Shown here: positions 7,336 to 14,037 of the stretch, piece after piece
Numbering within the stretch: position 1 is the first letter of the stretch
Layout: each line of letters opens with the position of its first letter
Source: a virus
DNA: 27,781 nt
Virus record (IMG/VR): IMGVR_UViG_3300025438_000108
Location: 1-27,781 of that record
Strand: one strand, 5' to 3'
Made by a program: the position numbers and the translations under genes
The notes under the pieces: model-generated
The model's input: only the letters and a program-made list of their open reading frames with translations
Told to the model about the DNA's origin: nothing
Databases searched by the model: none

Positions 7336-7376
7336 AATTTCAAAAACAGTCAAAAAACTAATTTTAAGAACAGTCA

Positions 7377-7451
7377 ATGAGCAATAAAAATTTTTATAGA
7401 ACTTTACGCACTCTGAAAATCTGCAATAGGCAAAGAATAGTTAGCCTATGA
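7377..7451 (+). CDS. Small 24-codon ORF coupled to the helicase gene
   Basis: ATG at 7377 directly follows CAGTCA, a hexamer that also precedes four other starts in this phage. The ORF encodes MSNKNFYRTLRTLKICNRQR and four more residues; it is basic, and its TGA overlaps the helicase ATG (ATGA at 7448-7451). That arrangement suits a leader peptide that couples translation of the helicase. It is too short to assign by homology, so it could also be chance. Confidence 0.4.
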   Translation: MSNKNFYRTLRTLKICNRQRIVSL

Positions 7452-8842
7452 CTTTAGAATTTCAGACCGAACTGCTGCAGTTTTTAGTCCAAAGCCGTAA
7501 CGGAAAAAAATACGTTGAGATATTACAGCCAGAGATATTTGATTTAGATGACCAGTACACAGTATTTGGAATTATCAAAGGTTTTGTAGAAAAGTATAAA
7601 TCTCAACCGACTTTACCCAGTTTACTAGAATATTTTGATTTACAAGCACAGAACAGTAAAGCAGATGTTCCTAAAGAAGTTTATGCTAAAATAGTTGAAA
7701 CAATTAGGGAATGTTATATCTCATTTACTGGTAATTCAGATTTCATTAGGGAACAGATAATAAAAAAATATCAGATCAAGTTGATGACGGATTTGTTTGC
7801 CAACAAAATGCTAGATTTAAAAAATGGGGATGAGGATGTAGTCAAGGATATTTACAAAAATGTTTCCAAAATTAAAAAACTTGAAGATAACAACGAGGAT
7901 GAGGAAGCTAACAAAGGTAAATTTGCATTACAGGAATTTAAGATAGGTCAAAGAACTCAAATAACTGCTACAGCCACTTATTTAAAAACTTTGAATAGGA
8001 TGACTTCAACTGGCGGATTTTATGCTCCTCAACTTATTATTCTTATGGGTGCTCCTAAATCTTTTAAGACTGGTAACGCTCTAAATTTAGCAATGAATTT
8101 TGTTAGGGACGGCTACAAGGTTTACTATGTAGATTGTGAGAATGGAGAGGATAGAATTTTAGATAGATTTTACCAAGCAATGCTCGAAGCCGAATGGGAT
8201 GAGTACAATGATGGAGATTTAGATGAGGTTTTAAAAGAAATGATTACACGTTTCAAGATGAGAGGTGGAGATTTTCGTTCAGACTTTTATCCTGCACATA
8301 CAAAAAGTATGGCAGATGTAGAAGATTGTTTAGAGGCTATTGAAGAAGAGTATAATTGGAGACCAGACATAATCATTTACGATTATTTGGATTTAATGAA
8401 GCCAGAAGATTATACCATCAAAGAGAAACGCCTACAGATACAAGCAGTTTATCACGATGCCATCCGATTACAGAAACGTAGAAACATTTTTGGAATGTCT
8501 CCGTCCCAAGTTAATAAAGATGCCGTAAACAAAGCCGTAATTGATATGACTGGTTTTGCAGAAGATTTTGGAAAAGCTGCAAACTGCCACGCTGCATTTG
8601 CAATTTGTAGAACAGACGACGAAAAGCAGGCAGGAGTAGGTAGAATTGTTCCAGTACTACAAAGAGATGGGGTTGCTCAATCTTCTAATATAGCTTGCTT
8701 TATTGATATAAAAGAGGCTAAAATGTCCGTTACTGAAATAGATTACGAGGAGTGGAAAGACCGAGTTGAAATTGTAAAATCTGGAATGGAAGCTAAAAAG
8801 TCTAGAAAAAGACCACGAACTAAAGATTTAACAGATGACTAG
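7448..8842 (+). CDS. DnaB-type replicative DNA helicase
   Basis: This 464-residue RecA-fold (SF4) helicase should unwind the phage fork ahead of the polymerase and work with the primase encoded 1 kb downstream. Its N-terminal 150 residues are helical, like a DnaB N-domain. The Walker A site is G201-APKSF-K207-T208, where the usual Gly before Lys is Phe206. Walker B is DIIIYDYLDLM, with Asp312. The segment RLQKRRNIFGMSPSQVNKDA (about 342-361) corresponds to DnaB motif H3 and the glutamine switch. The last 20 residues are basic. The gene starts inside the stop of a 24-codon ORF and overlaps the HU-like gene by 8 bp, so translation is probably coupled. Confidence 0.85.
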   Translation: MTLEFQTELLQFLVQSRNGKKYVEILQPEIFDLDDQYTVFGIIKGFVEKYKSQPTLPSLLEYFDLQAQNSKADVPKEVYAKIVETIRECYISFTGNSDFIREQIIKKYQIKLMTDLFANKMLDLKNGDEDVVKDIYKNVSKIKKLEDNNEDEEANKGKFALQEFKIGQRTQITATATYLKTLNRMTSTGGFYAPQLIILMGAPKSFKTGNALNLAMNFVRDGYKVYYVDCENGEDRILDRFYQAMLEAEWDEYNDGDLDEVLKEMITRFKMRGGDFRSDFYPAHTKSMADVEDCLEAIEEEYNWRPDIIIYDYLDLMKPEDYTIKEKRLQIQAVYHDAIRLQKRRNIFGMSPSQVNKDAVNKAVIDMTGFAEDFGKAANCHAAFAICRTDDEKQAGVGRIVPVLQRDGVAQSSNIACFIDIKEAKMSVTEIDYEEWKDRVEIVKSGMEAKKSRKRPRTKDLTDD

Positions 8843-9176
8843 AATAGGAAAAACTGCACTCATAGAGAAATTACAAACAGATGGAATTACATTACTTCAC
8901 GCAGAGTATGTAGTTAATAGATTATCTGAAATAATGACAGAAGAGTTGTCTAAAGGTAACTCTATATCTTTTCATAGAGTGTGTACCATAAGACCAAAAA
9001 TAGTAGAAGAGAAAGTTATGCCAGTCGCAGGAAAAGATACTAAAGTACCTCAACACTTAAATCTAAATATAACTACCAGTAAGCACCTAAAGTTGTATTA
9101 TAAAAAAGAAATATCTGAAAAAGGTAAAATGAAAAAAGGAGTAAGAGCGGTAGGAGATTTGTTTTATAAAAAATAA
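8835..9176 (+). CDS. HU/IHF-family DNA-bending protein
   Basis: At 113 residues it is slightly longer than typical HU (about 90). The N-terminal helices match the family pattern: TALIEKLQTDGITLLHAEYVVNRLSEIMTEEL. A beta-arm region follows (GNSISFHRVCTIRPKIVEEKV through LNLNITTSKHLKLYY), ending with the TSKHLK helix start that corresponds to the PAFK-x-x-KxLK end of HU proteins. The C-terminal extension is very basic (KKEISEKGKMKKGVRAVG). HU-like phage proteins bend or wrap DNA for replication initiation or packaging. Its overlap with the helicase gene suggests a replication role. The family call is good; the exact role is inferred. Confidence 0.8.
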   Translation: MTRIGKTALIEKLQTDGITLLHAEYVVNRLSEIMTEELSKGNSISFHRVCTIRPKIVEEKVMPVAGKDTKVPQHLNLNITTSKHLKLYYKKEISEKGKMKKGVRAVGDLFYKK

Positions 9177-9177
9177 T

Positions 9178-9208
9178 TTTGTTTATAAACAAAATTTTTG
9201 TATCTTTG
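9178..9208 (+). promoter_or_regulatory. Palindrome-type phage promoter, copy 2
   Basis: The perfect palindrome lies at 9178-9193, the -7 box TATCTTTG at 9201-9208, with a 19-nt spacer. The leader contains CAGTCA (9224-9229) four bases before ATG 9233. The promoter begins just after the HU-like gene's stop. Confidence 0.9.
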
Positions 9209-9232
9209 ATTTATCATTAAAAACAGTCAACA

Positions 9233-9628
9233 ATGAAAACATTAAAATTTACTGAAAAAGTAGAGGGGTTATCTAGCATATTTAAACATCCACAAGTAAT
9301 TGGACTGTTTAAGCCTTATGAAGCTAGTGAGATTAAGAAAAAAGAAGTACTATTGTGTAAATTAAAACGCCCTAAAGTAGTTGCTTATTTTGTTCCAGTT
9401 GACCCTGCACAAAATTATAATAGACCTTTCAGAATATTCTATAAATTAGAAACTTACGAATGTACTTTTTTAAATGAAATGGAAGTAGGAGGCTCAATTA
9501 CTTCTGCACCTTTGAGAGTAATTTCTATAGAAGAAGATACTATAAATTTTTCAGACACTTTTTATCCAAATGATGACGTAAGTAGAAAATGGGTAAAGGA
9601 GACTGGTTTAATTGTTGGAAGATTTTAA
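9233..9628 (+). CDS. Unknown 131-residue protein
   Basis: First gene of the unit driven by promoter copy 2. It is predicted to be a soluble alpha/beta protein: a short N-terminal part (MKTLKFTEKVEGLSSIF), then alternating hydrophobic strands (VLLCKL, VVAYFVPV, FRIFYKL, LRVISIEED) suggesting a small beta barrel. No signal, metal motif or known family is recognised. It lies 3 bp before a 55-codon gene and upstream of the primase, so it may be a small replication accessory or an anti-host early protein. Confidence 0.7.
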   Translation: MKTLKFTEKVEGLSSIFKHPQVIGLFKPYEASEIKKKEVLLCKLKRPKVVAYFVPVDPAQNYNRPFRIFYKLETYECTFLNEMEVGGSITSAPLRVISIEEDTINFSDTFYPNDDVSRKWVKETGLIVGRF

Positions 9629-9631
9629 GAT

Positions 9632-9799
9632 ATGACAAATAAAAAATATAGAGTTAACGCAACTTTTCAATCTGATAAGTTTGTTACCGTAACAACCAAA
9701 AACGAAAGAGAGGCTAAAAGTGAAGCACAGAAAAAAGTATCTAAAATGAAAATAGGAAATTCCATTCGTAGAGACTGGACGGATGTTCAAGAATATTAG
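9632..9799 (+). CDS. Small 55-residue protein
   Basis: It starts at ATG 9632, three bases after the previous stop, and ends two bases before the primase start; this tight fit supports it as real. The sequence begins MTNKKYRVNATFQSDKFVTV and continues TTKNEREAKSEAQKKVSKMK. The pattern is two beta strands followed by a charged helix, resembling the small phage proteins in which a strand pair precedes an 'ENEEEA' helix. The function is unknown. Confidence 0.65.
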   Translation: MTNKKYRVNATFQSDKFVTVTTKNEREAKSEAQKKVSKMKIGNSIRRDWTDVQEY

Positions 9800-9801
9800 A
9801 T

Positions 9802-10815
9802 ATGAGTTTTATAGCACCAAACCAAGTTTACACTTATTTTAATAGTAATTTTTCTATTAAGAAAACTTCAAAAGGTTGGCACACTTTTAAATGTCCTCTT
9901 TGTGCAGAATTAGAGAACAGAAAAAAGATGGCGGTACACTTTTCGTATCGAACTGTTAAATGTTGGATTTGTGGCTACCAAGAACACGTAATAGATTTTG
10001 TTGCGGACGTAGAGGGAGTTTCTTACAACGATGCTAGAGACATTTTAAGAGAATGTAAACCTAGTTCTGTAGATTTAGATTTCATTGATACGGACAGAAG
10101 CACAAAAGTATTTTCAGAAATGAAAATGCCATTTGGTTTCAATTCTCTTTTAGAGGGAACAGGCTCACTAGGGAAACGAGCCAGAGCGTATTTAAAAGGA
10201 AGAGGATTTAATTTAAAGGAACTTGACCGAATGGGGGTTGGTTACGTTTCAAAATCTCCTCCAGAGGGTTCAGACCAAGAAGATTATTTCGGTTATATAA
10301 TAATACCATTCAAGGTAAGAGGTAAACTAATTTATTTCATAGGAAGAGATTATATTGGAAATTTTCTTCGATATAAAAATCCTCCAAAAGCAGAATTTGA
10401 TATTGGTAAAGGAGATGTGTTTTTTAATGAAGATGCACTATTTTTATACGATGAAGTTTTTGTACTGGAGGGATGGACAGATGCTTATACAATAGGCAGG
10501 CAAGCCGTAGCCAGTCTAGGTTGGAAGTTGAGTACTACACAAATGAGTAAGATACTAAAATCCGAAGCCGATATAATTACACTCGTTCCAGATGCAGGAG
10601 CAGACGGTCAAGGAGTTTTATTTTATCTACACGCTCTAAAATTGGCTTTAGATTTAATGCCCCACAAAAAAGTTAGAGTTGTAGATTTAAACGTTATGGA
10701 GGGCGGTAAAGATGTAAACGAAATAGGCAAGGAAGCCTTTATGGAGCAATACAGAAAATCTCCTATTAGAAATGAGCAAGAAACAATGTTAGAATTTTTG
10801 AATTACGATGTATAG
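9802..10815 (+). CDS. DnaG-type DNA primase (zinc finger plus TOPRIM)
   Basis: The protein has 337 residues. The N-terminal zinc ribbon has four cysteines, Cys31-x2-Cys34 and Cys54-x2-Cys57 (KCPLC, CWICG), where bacterial DnaG usually has one His. A linker follows with the 'KGRGFNLKELDRMGVGY' type helix found in DnaG cores. The TOPRIM domain has the catalytic Glu223 in LEGWTD and Asp264 in VPDAGADG; a later GGKDVNEIG matches the conserved KDxNE. The second acidic residue of the usual DxD is Gly266 here. Primases make short RNA primers for the polymerase. Downstream it overlaps the next gene by 8 bp. It lacks a fused helicase, consistent with the separate DnaB-type gene. Confidence 0.85.
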   Translation: MSFIAPNQVYTYFNSNFSIKKTSKGWHTFKCPLCAELENRKKMAVHFSYRTVKCWICGYQEHVIDFVADVEGVSYNDARDILRECKPSSVDLDFIDTDRSTKVFSEMKMPFGFNSLLEGTGSLGKRARAYLKGRGFNLKELDRMGVGYVSKSPPEGSDQEDYFGYIIIPFKVRGKLIYFIGRDYIGNFLRYKNPPKAEFDIGKGDVFFNEDALFLYDEVFVLEGWTDAYTIGRQAVASLGWKLSTTQMSKILKSEADIITLVPDAGADGQGVLFYLHALKLALDLMPHKKVRVVDLNVMEGGKDVNEIGKEAFMEQYRKSPIRNEQETMLEFLNYDV

Positions 10816-11659
10816 AGACCCAGTACTGCATATTAAATTAAGCGACCTTACGGAAGTTTTAAACGAGTTGAATTATACCAGTAGAACCACAGGTATAAAA
10901 CTTGCAAATAGTATTCTGGAGGCATCTCAACCATTCCAAATAACAGATAGATATTTACAGATTTTACAATTAAGAGCCAAGACCAAGAAAAAAGTAGAAC
11001 GCTCAATGGAGGCAGACGATGTTCCATACGCTACAGTTGAAAAAGTCAATCTGTACATAATGGATTTAAGAAAGCGAGATAACCCAAGAGCGAAAGTAAG
11101 AGGGATATTAAAAACCAGTAAGCAATATTTACTTTTAAAAGAAATAGCAAAATTAGCCGTAGAGTTTTCAGAACACTTTGATATACAACCTAAAATAGAG
11201 GGCGTACGTGAATTTTTATCTTTAGGTATAGGATTTATGAGTAAGTACGGATTAAACAGATTTAAGACATACGAGGAGCGTATATACGAAGCATTTGAAA
11301 GCAAAGTTACAGTAGTTCAAGATGACAGAAAAGAAGATACTAGAGAATTTTATGGTATTTGGCAACAATTAATGTTGGAGCATTCTGGAGTTGATGAATT
11401 AATAAATATAGATAAAGATTTAGTAAAATTTGCTCACATAATTTATGCTAGAAATGAAGCTGAAAGACATAAAGCAGATTATACAGAATGGATCACGGCG
11501 CAGTTCGAGGGGTTAGCATTTTTAGATGTGATACCAGAAGTTTACCAATTCTATGGAGAGGGTGCTAAAACTAGATATGATAGGTATTTGAATACTTTAA
11601 TATCTGCCAATCAAGAAGAAGATAAAAATGATGTACTAAACATATACGATAAGAAATAA
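10808..11659 (+). CDS. Unknown helical protein in the replication operon
   Basis: The protein has 283 residues and is predicted almost entirely alpha-helical and charged, with no membrane segment or metal motif. Segments such as QYLLLKEIAKLAVEFSEH and LSLGIGFMSKYGLNRF look like packed helices. It overlaps both the primase stop (8 bp) and the next start (TAATG at 11657-11661). A helicase loader or other replication accessory would fit this position between primase and UvsW-like helicase, but no Walker motif is present and I do not recognise a family. Confidence 0.75.
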   Translation: MYRDPVLHIKLSDLTEVLNELNYTSRTTGIKLANSILEASQPFQITDRYLQILQLRAKTKKKVERSMEADDVPYATVEKVNLYIMDLRKRDNPRAKVRGILKTSKQYLLLKEIAKLAVEFSEHFDIQPKIEGVREFLSLGIGFMSKYGLNRFKTYEERIYEAFESKVTVVQDDRKEDTREFYGIWQQLMLEHSGVDELINIDKDLVKFAHIIYARNEAERHKADYTEWITAQFEGLAFLDVIPEVYQFYGEGAKTRYDRYLNTLISANQEEDKNDVLNIYDKK

Positions 11660-11925
11660 TGGAAGAAGATGTTAAATTAATGCAGACACCAAAAGACCTA
11701 ATCAATATGTTCTTAAAAAAGAGCAAAACGGTTAGAGTAACTATATTTGAATTTTATGAAGATAGAACTATTGTAGTCAAGGTTAAATTAAGATTTTGGA
11801 ACAAACTATGGGCTACTTTAAATTCAGATTATGCTAATACTTTAAAAAATTCTTACCAATCGGAAGCAGATGAATTTGCTCCAGTAGGATTAAAAATTGA
11901 AGTTATATTTATAGTATGCGATTAA
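11659..11925 (+). CDS. Small 88-residue unknown protein
   Basis: It starts in a TAATG overlap with the upstream gene and ends 10 bp inside the UvsW-like gene, so it sits in a translationally coupled chain. An N-terminal helix is followed by strands (VRVTIFEFYEDRTIVVKVKLRFW) and a C-terminal strand (GLKIEVIFIVCD), suggesting a small alpha/beta fold. No family is recognised. Confidence 0.65.
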   Translation: MEEDVKLMQTPKDLINMFLKKSKTVRVTIFEFYEDRTIVVKVKLRFWNKLWATLNSDYANTLKNSYQSEADEFAPVGLKIEVIFIVCD

Positions 11926-13403
11926 AGATAGACAACATAATAACTACAGCTATTGTTGGAGGTTCTGATAATCTTCTGGACTTTGACATAATGAAAGAGT
12001 TACAGAAATATTTAAGAGTACGACCAGACGGCTACGAGCGTACTACAGCTTATATGGATGGTAGATGGGACGGTTATAAATATTTCATTACAAAAGGAGG
12101 CAAATTTGCTACAGGATTTTTACCATTAGTAGCAAATTTTTTAACCAGTTTAGGAGTTCAAATATTAATAGAAGACGTAAGAGGAGAACTTCCAGTACTT
12201 TCAGATACTTTAGATGATTTTATTGGAGAAATTGACGGAACAATATGGCTTGCAAATGAAGAAACTGGTAGAGCCTATCAATTAGAACAAGTAGCTGCTT
12301 TAAAAAATTATATAAATGTAGGAGGACAAGAGATATATTTTCCTAGAGGCATCCTAGATTGTGCTACGAATGCAGGTAAAAATAGTATGGCTGCATTGGT
12401 TGCTAATAATTTAAAAACTAAATATGAGACTATTTTTATGGTCTCAAATCGTACAATTTACAAGCAAGCAGTTGACTTTTTTAGTCAAGTAATTGGAGAA
12501 CCAGTAGGAGAAGTTAGAACTGGTAAAATAGACTTCAAGCGGTTTACTGTTTGTATGGTAAAAACTCTATACAATAGAGCAGTAAAAGATAGTACCATAA
12601 GAACCAAACTTCATAGAATTAAAGTATTAATAGTTGATGAAAGTGATGAGAGTGGTGCTACAGATTACAGCAAAACTTTGGCATTCATAGGAGCAGGAAT
12701 GAGACTATTTGTTTCTGGAACTCCTTTAGAAGCATCTAAAGTAAATAATATGATTTCTATAGGTTTGTCTGGACCTGTATTGAGCAAGATAACCAACAAA
12801 GATTTAATTGATGCAGGACATAGCCAAAAACCAATTATTAAAATTCTACTAAACAGAACTAAATTAGGCTATAGAATGAATTACAATGACGAAAAAGTCA
12901 AAGGTATTCATACTTCTTTGGAGCGAGTTAAATTAATTGAACAGATATTAATTGAACATTCGGATAAAAATGTAGTAGTTTCTTTTAATGATAAGATACA
13001 CGGCTACTTTATGTACAACTATTTAAAGAACGCATTGCCTAATATTAATATGGGAATAGTTCACGGAGATAGTAAAGATAGAACCGAGCAGATTGACGAT
13101 TTTAAAAGTGGCAGAATTACAGTATTATTTGCTTCTATGATTTTAAAAAGAGGTGCTAATATTCCTAATATTGAAGTCTTAATAATGGGACAAGGAGGCA
13201 AATCTGTAATTACTGTCAAGCAGTATCTTGGTAGAGCCTTACGACACGACGGCAAAAGTGATACTGTTTTAGTATTTGATTTTATGGATGTAGGACAATA
13301 CATTGGTAAACATTCCAGAGACCGTGTTCGTATTTATAAAAAAGAGGGTTTTGAAGTCGAGCAAATGTATGAACATAGAAGAGGATTTCCAGTATTAAAA
13401 TAA
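11916..13403 (+). CDS. UvsW-like SF2 DNA helicase
   Basis: The protein has 495 residues. The N-terminal domain (about 1-130, with RVRPDGYERTTAYMDGRWDGY and GFLP) matches the substrate-binding domain of T4 UvsW-like helicases. Motif I is ATNAGK-N with Gly154-Lys155 followed by Asn156 instead of Thr. Motif II is VDESD (Asp241-Glu242). Motif III-like LFVSGTPLE is at about 265. Motifs IV to VI lie in the second RecA lobe: VVSFNDKIHGYFMY, IVHGDSKDR, FASMILKRGANIPN and QYLGRALRHDGK. UvsW-type enzymes remodel forks and D-loops and support recombination-dependent replication, which fits the SbcCD, NinB and SSB genes nearby. The GKT-to-GKN and DExH-to-DESD changes are unusual but occur in phage members. 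Confidence 0.85.
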   Translation: MRLKIDNIITTAIVGGSDNLLDFDIMKELQKYLRVRPDGYERTTAYMDGRWDGYKYFITKGGKFATGFLPLVANFLTSLGVQILIEDVRGELPVLSDTLDDFIGEIDGTIWLANEETGRAYQLEQVAALKNYINVGGQEIYFPRGILDCATNAGKNSMAALVANNLKTKYETIFMVSNRTIYKQAVDFFSQVIGEPVGEVRTGKIDFKRFTVCMVKTLYNRAVKDSTIRTKLHRIKVLIVDESDESGATDYSKTLAFIGAGMRLFVSGTPLEASKVNNMISIGLSGPVLSKITNKDLIDAGHSQKPIIKILLNRTKLGYRMNYNDEKVKGIHTSLERVKLIEQILIEHSDKNVVVSFNDKIHGYFMYNYLKNALPNINMGIVHGDSKDRTEQIDDFKSGRITVLFASMILKRGANIPNIEVLIMGQGGKSVITVKQYLGRALRHDGKSDTVLVFDFMDVGQYIGKHSRDRVRIYKKEGFEVEQMYEHRRGFPVLK

Positions 13404-13405
13404 AT

Positions 13406-13436
13406 TTTGTTTATAAACAAAATTTTTGTATCTTTG
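13406..13436 (+). promoter_or_regulatory. Palindrome-type phage promoter, copy 3 (leaderless)
   Basis: The perfect palindrome lies at 13406-13421, the -7 box TATCTTTG at 13429-13436, with a 19-nt spacer. The only good start codon, ATG 13440, begins 4 nt after the -7 box, where transcription itself is expected to begin. Confidence 0.9.
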
Positions 13437-13439
13437 AGT

Positions 13440-13619
13440 ATGGAAAATCCTCTAACAAGAAAGCAGGAATGTGAAGCCCTACGAGTAGAGTTTAGTGCAC
13501 TACTGGAAGAAAAAGTAGCGCTGTTGGATAGAATAGAGCAAATCACAAAATCTATGAGATACATAGATGATAGTATAAATAAAAAGTATAACATTTATGG
13601 AGAGAGTACTAAAAACTGA
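13440..13619 (+). CDS. Small coiled-coil protein, probably from a leaderless mRNA
   Basis: The start is placed at ATG 13440 (MENPLTRKQE), not at an in-frame ATG at 13407, which lies inside the promoter palindrome and could not be transcribed from it. The product is 59 residues and essentially one long heptad-rich helix (CEALRVEFSALLEEKVALLDRIEQITKSM). Its 3' end overlaps the next gene by 23 bp. The function is unknown. A small coiled-coil protein at the head of the polymerase transcription unit could be a partner or regulator. Confidence 0.7.
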   Translation: MENPLTRKQECEALRVEFSALLEEKVALLDRIEQITKSMRYIDDSINKKYNIYGESTKN

Positions 13620-14037
13620 AAGTAGATTTTCAGATGTAGATTTAACCATTCCACTAAACTCGGAAGATATTATGGCAAAAATAGAGCAGTCCGATTGCTT
13701 CGGAAAGGTATGGGATTTAAGAACAGTTGAATGTTCAAAATGTGCCGAAAGAGATGTATGTGGTATTATCTTTAATGAAACTGTAAAAGGCAAAGTTAAA
13801 GAAGTACAACAAGAGCAAGGAGCAATATTTTTAGATTTGTCAGATTTTGATAGAGTTAATAAAAATACTGTTTTTGATTGGGTAGTTTCTGGAGAAACTA
13901 AAGTACAAGATTTACTTACTTATGTTATGAGTTTAGCTTGCACTTCTGACCAAGAAGCAGGAATACAATTTCTAAAGAAATTTATTACAAATACGGAGGG
14001 TATAAACACTAAATCTGGTATCGTATGGATAAGCTAA
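13597..14037 (+). CDS. Unknown protein with four-cysteine metal-binding motif
   Basis: The protein has 146 residues. Cys34 (DCFGKVWD), Cys46, Cys49 and Cys55 (ECSKCAERDVCG) form the CFG-x-(Y/W)-D ... C-x2-C-x5-C pattern that recurs in phage-encoded proteins and probably holds zinc. The remainder has a beta-rich middle and a C-terminal helix (LLTYVMSLACTSDQEAGIQFLKKFI). It overlaps both the upstream small gene (23 bp) and the polymerase (13 bp), so it is likely co-translated with the polymerase. No enzyme function is visible. Confidence 0.75.
   Translation: MERVLKTESRFSDVDLTIPLNSEDIMAKIEQSDCFGKVWDLRTVECSKCAERDVCGIIFNETVKGKVKEVQQEQGAIFLDLSDFDRVNKNTVFDWVVSGETKVQDLLTYVMSLACTSDQEAGIQFLKKFITNTEGINTKSGIVWIS

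Noticed and set aside
7131-7361. 76-codon frame overlapping the HNH end and the structured RNA
   Set aside because: It runs through a promoter and a long hairpin, and its product looks random; the RNA structure explains the region better.
6419-7447. Group I intron containing the HNH gene
   Set aside because: Flanking genes are complete, with their own stop and start, and I saw no intron core motifs or split reading frame.
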